Source: Flavobacterium sp. MK4S-17 (GTDB lineage: Bacteria; Bacteroidota; Bacteroidia; Flavobacteriales; Flavobacteriaceae). From it: 64,000 bases of DNA. Location of the stretch: assembly GCF_009848495.1 (NCBI RefSeq), contig NZ_WWEP01000011.1, positions 1 through 64,000 on the forward strand. Direction: 5' to 3'. Made by a program: the position numbers and the translations under genes. Each line of letters begins with the position of its first letter. The stretch's first letter is position 1. Of this stretch, positions 1 to 9,861 are shown in pieces. The notes beneath the pieces are model-generated. The model saw only the letters and a program-made list of their open reading frames with translations, was not told where the DNA came from and did no database searches.

Positions 1-37
1 TTTTTATATATTTATACGCCAAATTAAAATTAATTGT

Positions 38-739
38 ATGATTAATAAAAAAGTTAAAAATGTTGAGGAGGCCCTGCAAGACGTAAAAAGCGGCATGACT
101 ATTATGCTTGGCGGTTTCGGTTTGTGCGGCATTCCTGAAAACAGCATAGCCGAACTTGTAAAAAAGGGAGTAACTAACCTTACCTGTATATCAAACAATG
201 CAGGCGTTGACGATTTCGGTCTTGGGTTGCTGCTGCAAAAAAAACAGATTAATAAAATGATATCTTCCTATGTTGGTGAAAATGCCGAATTTGAACGCCA
301 AATGCTTAGCGGGGAACTGGAGGTTGAACTTACACCACAGGGAACACTTGCCGAAAAGTGCCGTGCTGCACAGGCAGGCATACCGGCCTTTTATACTCCG
401 GCAGGGTATGGTACCGAGGTGGCAGAAGGAAAGGAATCAAGGGAATGGAATGGTAAAATGCACGTACTGGAAGAGGCCTACAAAGCTGACTTTGCCATAG
501 TAAAGGCATGGAAGGGCGATGAAGCCGGTAACCTTATATTTAAAGGTACGGCACGTAACTTTAATTCCTGTATGGCGGGTGCTGCAAAAATCACGGTTGC
601 CGAAGTAGAGGAACTGGTTCCCGCAGGGGAACTTGACCCAAACTTTATACACATACCCGGTATTTTTGTACAAAGGATTTTTAAAGGCGAAAAGTACGAG
701 AAGAGGATTGAACAACGAACAACCAGAAAGCGCAGTTAA
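38..739 (+). CDS. scoA: 3-oxoacid CoA-transferase subunit A
   Basis: Alpha subunit of a family I CoA-transferase, which with the next gene moves CoA from succinyl-CoA to acetoacetate (ketone body or butanoate metabolism, cytosol). The 233-residue length is normal, and the glycine-rich CoA-binding motif [11 protein letters not shown] lies near residues 25-35. The ATG at 38 gives the expected N-terminus. The stop is one base before the subunit B start, so the two are translationally linked. The exact acyl-CoA pair cannot be fixed from sequence; an acetate or other 3-oxoacid preference is possible. Confidence 0.93.
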   Translation: MINKKVKNVEEALQDVKSGMTIMLGGFGLCGIPENSIAELVKKGVTNLTCISNNAGVDDFGLGLLLQKKQINKMISSYVGENAEFERQMLSGELEVELTPQGTLAEKCRAAQAGIPAFYTPAGYGTEVAEGKESREWNGKMHVLEEAYKADFAIVKAWKGDEAGNLIFKGTARNFNSCMAGAAKITVAEVEELVPAGELDPNFIHIPGIFVQRIFKGEKYEKRIEQRTTRKRS

Positions 740-740
740 T

Positions 741-1400
741 ATGGCATTAGGAAAAGAAGATATAGCAAAACGAATAGCAAAAGAGGTTAAAGACGGTTAT
801 TTTGTTAATCTTGGTATAGGCATACCAACTCTTGTGGCTAATTATGTAAGGGATGATATTTCTGTTGAGTTCCAGAGTGAGAATGGTGTTTTAGGCATGG
901 GGCCTTTCCCGTATGAAGGGGAGGAAGATGCGGATGTAATCAATGCCGGGAAACAAACCATTACCACACTACCGGGAGCTTCATTTTTTGATTCCGCTAC
1001 CAGTTTCGGTATGATTCGTGGGCAACACGTTGACCTTACCATTCTGGGGGCTATGGAAGTTGCCGAAAACGGCGATATAGCCAACTGGAAAATTCCGGGC
1101 AAAATGGTAAAGGGCATGGGAGGTGCCATGGATTTAGTGGCATCTGCCGAAAATATTATTGTAGCTATGATGCACGTAAATAAAGCAGGCGAATCAAAAC
1201 TTCTAAAACGCTGCACATTGCCGTTAACAGGCGTGGGCTGTGTTAAAAAAGTAGTAACAGAACTTGCCGTACTTGAAATTGTGCCCGAAGGTTTTAAGCT
1301 TTTGGAGCGTGCTCCCGGTGTTTCTGTTGAAGATATTAAAAAGGCTACCGAAGGCAACCTTATTGTTGAGGGTGAGATACCTGAAATGGTTATTGCATAA
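741..1400 (+). CDS. scoB: 3-oxoacid CoA-transferase subunit B
   Basis: Beta subunit of the same CoA-transferase. I chose the ATG at 741 although the frame stays open back to 633, because the upstream extension would overlap subunit A by about 100 bases and the family starts here (MALGKEDIA). The result is 219 residues, the usual size. The catalytic glutamate, which forms the glutamyl-CoA thioester in this family, is in the SENG motif (E47). Co-transcribed with scoA, one base apart. The gene is followed by a REP-like palindrome instead of a classical terminator. Confidence 0.93.
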   Translation: MALGKEDIAKRIAKEVKDGYFVNLGIGIPTLVANYVRDDISVEFQSENGVLGMGPFPYEGEEDADVINAGKQTITTLPGASFFDSATSFGMIRGQHVDLTILGAMEVAENGDIANWKIPGKMVKGMGGAMDLVASAENIIVAMMHVNKAGESKLLKRCTLPLTGVGCVKKVVTELAVLEIVPEGFKLLERAPGVSVEDIKKATEGNLIVEGEIPEMVIA

Positions 1401-1421
1401 TGATTTTATAATATAGTTGAC

Positions 1422-1489
1422 TGTCATTCTGAACTAAAGTGAATTAAATAATACTGTTTCTCAGATTCTTCACTACGTTCAGAATGACA
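1422..1489. repeat. REP-like imperfect palindrome
   Basis: Perfect 13-base inverted arms (1422-1434 TGTCATTCTGAAC and 1477-1489 GTTCAGAATGACA) are extended inward by a near-match AGTGAA/TTCACT pairing. The body reads on the minus strand like the common bacterial core GTCATTCTGAACG...GTGAAGAATCTGAG. This type of element is dispersed in many Bacteroidota genomes as REP-like repeats mobilised by RAYT (REP-associated tyrosine transposase) proteins. It lies in the convergent gap between scoB and the ABC ATPase and may also act as a transcription barrier. Only one copy was seen in this window. Confidence 0.7.
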
Positions 1490-1504
1490 ATTGATAAAAA
1501 CTGC

Positions 1505-3190
1505 TTATTTGCCGGGTATAGCAGCAATTAATTTTTTGGTATATTCCTTTTGCGGATGCTCATACAGCGCATCGGCTTCATTCATTTCTTCTATTTTACC
1601 TTTATTCATAACCACTACCTGGTCGCTCATGTATTTTACAACCGCAAGGTCATGCGAAATAAAAATATAGGTAAACCCAAAGTTTTCCTTTAACTCATTC
1701 AGCAGGTTAAGTACCTGTGCCTGCACCGAAATATCAAGGGCAGAAACCGATTCATCGCAAACAATTAATTTAGGCTGCAACGCTATAGTGCGTGCAATGC
1801 CGATACGTTGCCGCTGCCCCCCCGAAAATTCATGCGGATAACGGTTAAAATGTTCTTCGCCCAGGCCAACGCGGTTTAATATTTCAAGGGTTTTTTGTTT
1901 ACGCTCCCTGTCATTTTTATAAAGGCGGTGTACCTTCATGGGTTCCATAATGGCTTTGCCTACTGTTAGCTTGGGATTTAAGGATGAATAGGGGTCTTGG
2001 AAGATAATCTGTATTTCTCTTCTCAACTCCCGTATTTTTGCAGGTGAAAGTGTGGTAAGGTCAGTGCCCCGGTATAGTATTTTTCCTGCTGTAGCCTTAT
2101 CCAGTTGCAATATAGCATTGCCAAGAGTTGATTTCCCACAGCCGGACTCCCCAACAAGCCCTAATGTTTCGCCTTCATATATTTTAAAACTGACACCGTC
2201 AACAGCCTTAAATTTACTATTCCTGCCAAATATTCCTGCTGATGAGATATATTCTTTTTCAATATTTGTAACCTCAAGTAAAGGTGGTTTGTCATAAAGC
2301 TTTTCATGTTCTTTTTTACGCTGCCCGGGTGTAATTTCTTCTTCCTTTACCTTGCCTAAAAGAAAATCCTGTATGGTAGGCAGCCTTTTCAGGCGTACAT
2401 CAAGCGACGGCCTGGAGTTAATCAGTGCTTTGGTATAAGTGTGCTGTGGATTATTAAAAATGCTTTCTGTTTGGCCCTGTTCTACAATTTCGCCCCTGTA
2501 CATCACTATTACCCGGTCAGCAATTCCCGAAACAAGAGAAAGGTCATGCGATATAAAAATGATGCTCATTTTTGTTTCCTGCTGTAATTCCCTAAGCAGG
2601 GTTATAATATCCTTTTGCACAGTAACATCAAGCGCAGTGGTAGGCTCATCGGCAATAAGTATTTTCGGCTTGCAGGCAATAGCCATGGCAATCATAACCC
2701 GTTGCTTTTGCCCGCCCGATATTTCATGCGGATAGCGGTTATATATCTTATCAGGATTGGGCAGTTTAACCTTTTCAAATAAGGTGATTACCTTTTGCTT
2801 AATTTCTTTTTTGGAAAGGGTGGTATGCTGTTTTAAAATTTCTGCTACCTGATAGCCACAGGTTAATGATGGATTAAGCGAACTCATGGGTTCCTGGAAA
2901 ATCATGGCTATATCATTGCCGCGCAACTGCATTAGTTCCTTTTGTGAAAGCATGGTTATACTTTTGCCTTCAAAAATTATACTGCCCTCGGTTACCTGCA
3001 ATATGCCTTTGGGCAGCAGCCCCATAACCGCAAGCGATGTAACCGACTTGCCGGAGCCGGATTCTCCTACTATACCCAGTATTTCGTTTTGCTGCAATGC
3101 AAAATTACTGCCCTTTACAATGGGTGTCCATTCGCCTTCTTTTTTAGCGGAAATAGTAACATTGCTTATTTGTAAAAGGGGATTATTCAT
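1505..3190 (-). CDS. Duplicated ABC transporter ATPase (oligopeptide/nickel type)
   Basis: One 561-residue polypeptide holds two complete ABC ATPase domains, as in GsiA/YejF or fused DppD-DppF. N-half: Walker A GESGSGKS, signature SGGQKQR, Walker B ILIADEPTTALD. C-half: Walker A GESGCGKS, signature SGGQRQR, Walker B ending DESVSALD. Each half is followed by the short oligopeptide-transporter C-terminal region. It would energise import of peptides or a similar solute at the inner membrane. No permease or binding-protein gene is adjacent, so the partners must be elsewhere and the substrate is unknown. Confidence 0.9.
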   Translation of the reverse strand: MNNPLLQISNVTISAKKEGEWTPIVKGSNFALQQNEILGIVGESGSGKSVTSLAVMGLLPKGILQVTEGSIIFEGKSITMLSQKELMQLRGNDIAMIFQEPMSSLNPSLTCGYQVAEILKQHTTLSKKEIKQKVITLFEKVKLPNPDKIYNRYPHEISGGQKQRVMIAMAIACKPKILIADEPTTALDVTVQKDIITLLRELQQETKMSIIFISHDLSLVSGIADRVIVMYRGEIVEQGQTESIFNNPQHTYTKALINSRPSLDVRLKRLPTIQDFLLGKVKEEEITPGQRKKEHEKLYDKPPLLEVTNIEKEYISSAGIFGRNSKFKAVDGVSFKIYEGETLGLVGESGCGKSTLGNAILQLDKATAGKILYRGTDLTTLSPAKIRELRREIQIIFQDPYSSLNPKLTVGKAIMEPMKVHRLYKNDRERKQKTLEILNRVGLGEEHFNRYPHEFSGGQRQRIGIARTIALQPKLIVCDESVSALDISVQAQVLNLLNELKENFGFTYIFISHDLAVVKYMSDQVVVMNKGKIEEMNEADALYEHPQKEYTKKLIAAIPGK

Positions 3191-3214
3191 TATTGTAAAG
3201 GTAGGGAAAAGCGT

Positions 3215-3928
3215 TTATACATGTATAATCTCATCATCCACCAGTAAATCTTCACGGCGGAAACGCAAAAGTACCTGTGCCACGGCAACAACGTCTTTTT
3301 CGCAATAGGTAACAATGCGGTCTATATCTTTTTCAACATGATAAACATGGCCTACCATACTACCATCAATATCGCCTTTAGGGGAGGGTATGCCTAATAT
3401 TTTTGTGAGGAGCTTTAAGGAGGTAAAACTTTTATAGTCGCCAAACTTCCATAGTTCCATAGTGTCGAGGTGCGGCACTTCCCATGGCTTTTTGCCAAAA
3501 AGGTTTAGTTTGGGTGGTATGGGCAAGCCGTTTATAACCATACGCCGCGCTATAAAGGGGAAGTCGAATTCCTTGGCATTATGGCCGCACATAATGTGCT
3601 GGGGCTGGTTAAAATGGTTTATCAGCAGGTTGCTGAAATCTTTTAAAATCTTTTGTTCATCCCCGCAAAAGGAAGTAACCCTAAAATGCCTGATATCGTT
3701 TTTAAAAGTAAAAAAACCTGCCGAAAGGCATACAATTTTTCCAAACTCTGCCCAAATACCTGCACGTTCATAAAACTCGCCGGCTGTAATGCCATCTTTC
3801 CGCTGGTACTGCGTTTTAAGGTCATAAAGCAGTTGCGACTCCTCGTCCAGCATATCATAATGTTCATGCTCCGGCACGGTTTCTATATCAAGGAAAAGTA
3901 TATTTTCAAGTTTTACTTTTTCAATCAT
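3215..3928 (-). CDS. PolB-type 3'-5' exonuclease-like protein
   Basis: Predicted DEDDy 3'-5' exonuclease of the PolB-exonuclease-like family. The three acidic motifs are visible: ExoI LDIET near residue 14, ExoII HNAKEFDFPF in the middle, and ExoIII YCEKDVVA near the C-terminus. There is no polymerase domain; 237 residues is the standalone length. It probably trims single-stranded DNA or RNA in the cytosol; the substrate is unknown. It sits 24 bases upstream of the ABC ATPase on the same strand and 13 bases from the serine hydrolase, so all three may be co-transcribed. Confidence 0.8.
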   Translation of the reverse strand: MIEKVKLENILFLDIETVPEHEHYDMLDEESQLLYDLKTQYQRKDGITAGEFYERAGIWAEFGKIVCLSAGFFTFKNDIRHFRVTSFCGDEQKILKDFSNLLINHFNQPQHIMCGHNAKEFDFPFIARRMVINGLPIPPKLNLFGKKPWEVPHLDTMELWKFGDYKSFTSLKLLTKILGIPSPKGDIDGSMVGHVYHVEKDIDRIVTYCEKDVVAVAQVLLRFRREDLLVDDEIIHV

Positions 3929-3941
3929 TACAGTAACTGAT

Positions 3942-5147
3942 TTATTGGGCTTCTTCTTCTGTTAATGGTTTTGAGTTGCCCAAGCCTTCACCGGGTTGTA
4001 GCATACCCATCATTTTATAGGCTTCATCCACATATACATAAAAATCATTACTGTGTGGGTCGGTATCGGTTTGCAGCCCTTTTAAATGCCCCAGCCTTAC
4101 TATAATAATATTATCCTGTGGCACTACTATAACAAACTGCCCCAAATGCCCACGCATGTAAAACATTTTCTTGCCAAGGTAACTATGTATCCACCAGCCA
4201 TAACCATATTGCGGTGACTCCTTAAAGCGCGGAGTAACCATTTTATTTACATGTTCCGCACTTAGTAACTGCTTGCCGTTCCAGTTGCCCTCATGCTCAC
4301 ATAATTTACCAAATCGTGCAAAGTCCCTTGCATTGCTGGCAATGCAGCAATAGGCTTTTTCAATTCCGTCCGGGTCATCAAGCTGCCATAAAGCATCATG
4401 CGCTGCACCCATTGGTTTCCAGAATTTTTGCGAAACATAGTCGGAAAGGTATTGCCCTGTGGCTTTTTCAATAACCATGGCAAGTAATTGTGTAGCCCCG
4501 CTTAGGTATTTAAATTTTTTACCCGGTTCTTCTATAACTTTAAGCCCCAATATTACCTTTTTAAGGTCGTCATCAAAATAGGCACGGGTTACAATAGAAA
4601 AAGGGCTGTAATATTTTTCGTCCCAGCTTAACCCGGAAGCCATAGATGATAAATCGCCTACCGTCATTTTTGCAGCCAGCCCGGTACTGAATTCAGGAAA
4701 AAAATCGCCAACTTTTTGGTCAAGGCTTTTAATTTTTCCCTCTTCAATAGCTTTAAACAGTGCTGCCGAAACGATACTTTTAGCCATTGAAAAAGAGTTG
4801 GATTTACTGTCTTTACCATAACCGTCATAATAGCTTTCATGCCATATACTGTCATTTTTTATGATGAGGTAGGCAACGGTTTCCAGTTTTTTATGAGTTT
4901 CTTCAAGCCTTTGGGTAGCTTTTACCTTATTATAATCAGTATGTAAGGGCCAAGGCTGTGGCTCACCTTTTTTTATAACCCTGTTAGGGAAATGTGTGTA
5001 ATCACCTAAAAAAGCTGTGGTTTCCCCCCTGAAATATATAGTGCGGACTGCCCTTAAAAGGTAATCAACATCAAAAATATACATCAGCACAATGATGAAG
5101 CTGAACACTATGGCCAGCCATATAAAAAAGTTTTTAAGGAATTTCAT
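3942..5147 (-). CDS. Membrane-anchored serine hydrolase, beta-lactamase class C family
   Basis: Serine hydrolase of the class C beta-lactamase/penicillin-binding family. An N-terminal hydrophobic segment (about residues 5-24) anchors it, with the catalytic domain in the periplasm. SMAKS supplies the SxxK nucleophile motif, YLS in FKYLSGA fits the Y-x-N/S motif, and HLG in MRGHLGQF fits the third (KTG-equivalent) motif. Related proteins are esterases, D-amino-acid peptidases or carboxypeptidases, and true beta-lactamase activity is not implied. At 401 residues it is full length. The substrate is unknown. Confidence 0.8.
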   Translation of the reverse strand: MKFLKNFFIWLAIVFSFIIVLMYIFDVDYLLRAVRTIYFRGETTAFLGDYTHFPNRVIKKGEPQPWPLHTDYNKVKATQRLEETHKKLETVAYLIIKNDSIWHESYYDGYGKDSKSNSFSMAKSIVSAALFKAIEEGKIKSLDQKVGDFFPEFSTGLAAKMTVGDLSSMASGLSWDEKYYSPFSIVTRAYFDDDLKKVILGLKVIEEPGKKFKYLSGATQLLAMVIEKATGQYLSDYVSQKFWKPMGAAHDALWQLDDPDGIEKAYCCIASNARDFARFGKLCEHEGNWNGKQLLSAEHVNKMVTPRFKESPQYGYGWWIHSYLGKKMFYMRGHLGQFVIVVPQDNIIIVRLGHLKGLQTDTDPHSNDFYVYVDEAYKMMGMLQPGEGLGNSKPLTEEEAQ

Positions 5148-5209
5148 AAGCAGCAGTATATAATAGTTACGAATTTATGGAAATTATCTTATCATTGCTA
5201 TTATACCTG

Positions 5210-5683
5210 TTAAAACAGGCTTTGCTGCGCAGGTGGTGTTTCGTGCTCCAAAAGCCATTTTTTGCGCCATAGCCCGCCGGCATATCCTGTAAGCGAACCA
5301 TCTGAACCTATAACCCTGTGGCACGGTACAACAACCCAAAGCGGATTTTTTCCATTGGCCGATGCCACAGCGCGTATGGCTTTTACATCGCCCAGTTTTA
5401 CTGATAGTTCATGGTAGGAGGTTGTTTTACCATAGGGTATTTCCAAAAGTGCCTTCCATACTTTTTTCTGGAATTCGGTGCCCTGTGGGTTCATTTTAAA
5501 ATCAAAAGTTTTCCTTTTACCGGAAAAATACTCTTCCAGTTGTGCAACAGCCTCTTTCAGTTCAGCAGGTATTGAAACTGTAGGATTATGTTTTTCATCC
5601 AGTACCCATATTTTACACACACCGATATCATCGCCTTCAATAAGGCAGGAGCCTAAGGGTGTATTTATATAAGCCTGCTGCAT
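5210..5683 (-). CDS. ogt: Methylated-DNA--protein-cysteine S-methyltransferase
   Basis: Suicide repair protein that transfers the methyl group from O6-methylguanine (or O4-methylthymine) to its own cysteine. The active-site motif PCHRV is present in the C-terminal half, preceded by the helix-turn-helix segment IPYGKTTSYHELS and followed by GYAGGLWRKKWLLEHE. At 157 residues it is a standalone Ogt-type protein with no AdaA regulatory domain. A 62-base gap separates it from the serine hydrolase downstream on the same strand. Confidence 0.93.
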   Translation of the reverse strand: MQQAYINTPLGSCLIEGDDIGVCKIWVLDEKHNPTVSIPAELKEAVAQLEEYFSGKRKTFDFKMNPQGTEFQKKVWKALLEIPYGKTTSYHELSVKLGDVKAIRAVASANGKNPLWVVVPCHRVIGSDGSLTGYAGGLWRKKWLLEHETPPAQQSLF

Positions 5684-5731
5684 TATATGTGGATAAGTTG
5701 CTTGGACAGGGAGTAAAGATAATGTATTTGA

Positions 5732-5761
5732 ATAAAAAAGCCATCTGTTGTAGATGGCTTT
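5732..5761 (-). terminator. Rho-independent terminator of the DUF1573 gene
   Basis: Perfect 9-base stem AAGCCATCT/AGATGGCTT (5738-5746 with 5752-5760) with a five-base loop. Read on the minus strand the stem is followed by a run of six T. It lies 22 bases beyond the stop of the leftward gene ending at 5783. Confidence 0.85.
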
Positions 5762-5782
5762 AAATTATATTGCTTAATGTAA

Positions 5783-6250
5783 TTACTGGTTTGAAGCAGG
5801 AGTTTCTGTATCAGGAGCTATTACTTTACCTTTAATATGCAGTACTTTATTAACATCGCTGTCATTTGTAGTAACAGTAACCTGTTTTGTAAAACTGCCT
5901 GCATGTGCTGCATTATAAGTAGCTGTTACACTACCCATTTCTCCCGGTTTAATAGGGGTTTTTGTGTAGTTTGTAGCTGTACATCCGCAAGAGGCTTTTA
6001 CATTTGTAATAAGCACGGTTTGCTTGGTAGTGTTTTTAAAAGTGAACTCATGGGAAACAGGTTTGCCTTTTTCAATATCACCAAAATTGTGGGTGTCCTC
6101 AGTCCATGTAATTCCTGAAGGAGTCATGTTTTTTTCTTTGGTTTCAGCCTTTACAATTGATTTCTTAGGAGTAGCCTGTTGTGCGGATGCTGAAAACGAA
6201 AGTAATAAAGCACCGGCAACAGCAAATAAAGAAAGTTTTAATGATTTCAT
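5783..6250 (-). CDS. Secreted DUF1573 protein
   Basis: 155-residue DUF1573-family protein. Residues 1-23 form a Sec signal peptide ending SASAQQ. A short low-complexity linker precedes an Ig-like (ASH/MSP-type) beta-sandwich containing the family hallmark KASCGCTATNYTKTPIKPGE, where the paired cysteines sit. Such proteins are abundant in Bacteroidota, are probably periplasmic or outer-membrane associated, and have no established role. It is monocistronic: its own -7 box lies upstream at 6303-6310 and a terminator follows. Confidence 0.85.
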   Translation of the reverse strand: MKSLKLSLFAVAGALLLSFSASAQQATPKKSIVKAETKEKNMTPSGITWTEDTHNFGDIEKGKPVSHEFTFKNTTKQTVLITNVKASCGCTATNYTKTPIKPGEMGSVTATYNAAHAGSFTKQVTVTTNDSDVNKVLHIKGKVIAPDTETPASNQ

Positions 6251-6302
6251 AATCTTACTTAATTATTAATTGTTAAAATTGTTTTTAGTGTTAATTGCAT
6301 CA

Positions 6303-6310
6303 CAAATATA
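6303..6310 (-). promoter_or_regulatory. -7 box of the DUF1573 gene
   Basis: TATATTTG on the minus strand is a perfect match to the Bacteroidota -7 consensus TAnnTTTG. It lies 53 bases before the ATG, giving a leader of roughly 46 bases. No clear TTG -33 element was found. Confidence 0.6.
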
Positions 6311-6384
6311 TTTACTTATTTTAATATAGATGTTAATCTGTTTCAAAGTCTTGTTAATGACTTGTTAACGGTTTGCAGCCTATT

Positions 6385-6392
6385 TATATTTG
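6385..6392 (+). promoter_or_regulatory. Promoter of the histidine kinase/response regulator pair
   Basis: TATATTTG matches the -7 consensus, with TTG at 6362-6364 spaced 20 bases upstream as the -33 element. Both elements fit. Because this box lies inside the longest open frame of the kinase gene (open from 6373), it argues for a translation start downstream of about 6398. Confidence 0.65.
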
Positions 6393-6426
6393 TGCTAATA
6401 TAGTTTATGCAAAATATATACCAAAA

Positions 6427-7704
6427 TTGAAGATTAGCAAGTTAAACATTATTGTATTTATCGGGCTTATTGCTATTACCGGCGTTTTAACCATGCAATT
6501 GGTTATGCTAAACCAGGCCTATTTGTTTGAAAAAAAGGAGCTTGGGGAGAAAATTCATTTTGCGCTTCAGGATGTGGTTGATAAAATTTATAGGGATAAT
6601 GGTAATGAGCCTCCTGCGGCAAGCCCTATAAAAAAAGTATCGGAAGATTATTATGTAGTTAATGTAGATGATGTTTTTGAGGCGCCCATACTGGAATATT
6701 ACCTGCAAAGCGAATTTGAAAAGGTAAAGCTGGATATTGATTATGAATATGCTGTTTATAATTGCGCTTCCGATGAAATGGTATATGGAAAATATATACA
6801 ATCGGCAGGTAAAGCAGAAACGGAAAAGCTTAAATGTGAAAATTGCTTTACAAAAAAGGAAGGGCTGGTATATTACTTTGCAGTACGATTTCCGCAGTTA
6901 AGGCATAGTTATATTTCATCGCTGCAGCAATATTGGATTTACACTGGCGTACTTTTTCTTGTGCTTGTCATTTATGTATATTCTATTTTTATGCTGCTCA
7001 AGCAAAAGAAATACACCGAATTGCAAAAGGACTTTATCAATAACATGACACATGAGTTTAAAACCCCGTTGTCATCTATATTAATTGCCTCAAATTATGC
7101 TGTAAAGCAGGAGGAAATAGAAAGGAACCCTAAGCTGAATAAATACCTGGGTATTATTATTGAGCAGAGCAATAAGCTAAACCAGCATATTGAAAAAATA
7201 CTTAACGTAGCCCGTGCAGACTCCAACCTGATAGGGATTGATAAAAAGCCCTTTAATATAACAGACACCCTGCAACTGGTTAAAGAAAATGCAGAATTAA
7301 AATATACGTCAGCCAGAATAAATATTAATACTGACAAGTTAACCTACAGCACTATGGGCGACCAGTTCCACTTTTATAATATAGCCTATAACATTGTTGA
7401 AAATGCAGTTAAATACGGCTGCGAATTTCCTGAAATAAATATTACTATAGAACAAAAAGGCCGGTATCTTAACCTGAATTTCAGCGATAACGGGCCAGGA
7501 ATACCAAGCCAGCATATAGATTATGTTTTTGACAGGTTTTACCGTGTGCCGCGTGAAAATAAAAAGGAAGTGGAGGGCTTTGGTATAGGGCTTTTTTATG
7601 TGAAAAAGATATGCGAAATGCACGGCTGGAAAATCAGTATAAAAAATAATGAAGGGCAGGGCCTTACTATTACTGTTTCTATTCCCAAAGCGAATATTTT
7701 ATGA
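6427..7704 (+). CDS. Sensor histidine kinase
   Basis: Membrane sensor kinase of the HisKA/HATPase_c type, RprX-like. I chose the TTG at 6427 (product begins MKISKLN) because the frame's earlier TTG at 6373 precedes the predicted -7 box; the start could still be wrong. Order: TM1 near residues 6-25, a periplasmic sensor of about 150 residues containing two closely spaced cysteines (CENCF), TM2, H-box MTHEFKTP, N-box NIVENAVKYG, G1 DNGPGIP, G2 GFGIGLFYV. The gene overlaps the response regulator gene by ATGA, so the two form one two-component system. The signal is unknown. Confidence 0.85.
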   Translation: MKISKLNIIVFIGLIAITGVLTMQLVMLNQAYLFEKKELGEKIHFALQDVVDKIYRDNGNEPPAASPIKKVSEDYYVVNVDDVFEAPILEYYLQSEFEKVKLDIDYEYAVYNCASDEMVYGKYIQSAGKAETEKLKCENCFTKKEGLVYYFAVRFPQLRHSYISSLQQYWIYTGVLFLVLVIYVYSIFMLLKQKKYTELQKDFINNMTHEFKTPLSSILIASNYAVKQEEIERNPKLNKYLGIIIEQSNKLNQHIEKILNVARADSNLIGIDKKPFNITDTLQLVKENAELKYTSARININTDKLTYSTMGDQFHFYNIAYNIVENAVKYGCEFPEINITIEQKGRYLNLNFSDNGPGIPSQHIDYVFDRFYRVPRENKKEVEGFGIGLFYVKKICEMHGWKISIKNNEGQGLTITVSIPKANIL

Positions 7705-8381
7705 AAAAGAAAATACTGTATGTAGAAGACGATAATACACTGGCATTTTTGACTGCCGATAATTTGGAACAGCATTATGTAGTAGCTCATTTTTCTGATG
7801 GGAGATCAGCTTTGGAAGCTTTTAAAAAGCAGGTGTTTGACCTTTGCATACTTGATGTTATGCTGCCTGAAATGGACGGCTTTGAACTGGCAGCCGCTAT
7901 ACGCGGGCTGAACCTTGAAATACCTATTATTTTCCTTTCGGCAAAAACATTAAAAGAAGACAGGATAAAAGGTTTGAGGCTTGGGGCAGATGATTACCTA
8001 ATAAAGCCCTACAGTATAGAGGAGCTAATATTAAAAATTGAAGTTTTTTTACAGCGCAGCCAAAAATTTGCCGTTGCTAAAAATAACATATATAGCATTG
8101 GCACATTTACATTTGATGCGGATAACTTTATACTTTCCAAAAATAATGAAACCATACAGCTTACAGAAAGGGAAGCAGCATTGCTAAAACTGTTTGCTGC
8201 AAACAAGAACGTTATACTAAAAAGGGAACATATGCTGAAAGAGCTTTGGGGTACCGATGATTATTTTATGGGCCGCAGTATGGATGTGTTCATATCACGG
8301 CTGCGTAAAATTTTTAAGGATGATGAAAGCATCAGGATTGAAAATATTCCGCGTGTTGGTTTTAAGCTGGTAGCTCCCTGA
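7701..8381 (+). CDS. OmpR-family response regulator
   Basis: DNA-binding partner of the preceding kinase. An N-terminal receiver domain has the phospho-acceptor Asp in ILDVMLPEMDGFE (about residue 53) and the conserved Lys in LIKPYS. A C-terminal winged-helix domain ends with the RPR-like SRLRKIFKDDESIRIENI. It resembles RprY-type regulators of Bacteroidota. The start codon overlaps the kinase stop by four bases. Its stop directly abuts the stop of the convergent cytochrome gene, with no visible terminator between. Confidence 0.88.
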   Translation: MKKKILYVEDDNTLAFLTADNLEQHYVVAHFSDGRSALEAFKKQVFDLCILDVMLPEMDGFELAAAIRGLNLEIPIIFLSAKTLKEDRIKGLRLGADDYLIKPYSIEELILKIEVFLQRSQKFAVAKNNIYSIGTFTFDADNFILSKNNETIQLTEREAALLKLFAANKNVILKREHMLKELWGTDDYFMGRSMDVFISRLRKIFKDDESIRIENIPRVGFKLVAP

Positions 8382-8780
8382 TTAATTAAAACTGTAAATA
8401 TAATCTTCTACAGCTTTAAGCTCTTCTTCACTAAAATTTTTGGTTATGGCAAAATTGGTTTTCATTACTGCATATTGCGATGGGTCAACTATAGGTTCTC
8501 CATCACCTTTTAAAAAAGCAATCATATCGCCATTTTTTTCCTTGTAAATACGTGCAATTTCCTTAATGCTGGGGCCTATTATTTTTTGGTCGGGTTTATG
8601 GCAGGAAAAGCAATTGCCTTTACCGTTAAATATTTCCTGCCCCAATTTTTCTGAAGCTGTCATGTTTGCCATTTCACCTTCGCTTACTTCTTCCGTATTT
8701 AAAGCAGGAGTTTCCTTTTTAGCTTCTTCCTTGCATGATATTAATGCAGCCAACATGCAGGCAAATAACAGTTTTTTCAT
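8382..8780 (-). CDS. Class I cytochrome c lipoprotein
   Basis: 132-residue monoheme cytochrome c. The lipobox LISC (acylated Cys near residue 16) predicts a lipoprotein at the periplasmic face. The heme attachment motif is CFSCH, and the methionine in AVMKTNF is the likely distal ligand. It follows hemB by 12 bases on the same strand, so a heme-requiring electron carrier is transcribed with heme-synthesis genes. It resembles the c-551/c-552-type carriers found in Bacteroidota. Its redox partners are unknown. Confidence 0.85.
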   Translation of the reverse strand: MKKLLFACMLAALISCKEEAKKETPALNTEEVSEGEMANMTASEKLGQEIFNGKGNCFSCHKPDQKIIGPSIKEIARIYKEKNGDMIAFLKGDGEPIVDPSQYAVMKTNFAITKNFSEEELKAVEDYIYSFN

Positions 8781-8792
8781 TACAGCAAATTT

Positions 8793-9800
<1,008 letters not shown>

Positions 9801-9861
9801 TTAATCAAAGTTGTAAATTGTTGGTTATATGATGAATGACTTTTGTCATATTACCGTGTTT

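Noticed and set aside
842..1357. Long open frame antisense to scoB
   Set aside because: It mirrors the codon pattern of a clearly recognisable gene and its translation shows no domain; shadow frame.
6373..6426. Upstream extension of the histidine kinase frame to the TTG at 6373
   Set aside because: A good promoter (TTG-N20-TATATTTG) lies within this extension, so it is unlikely to be translated.
9836..9849. ATGAC-TTTT-GTCAT hairpin between hemF and hemB
   Set aside because: Only five base pairs and no T-run; too weak to call a terminator or operator.
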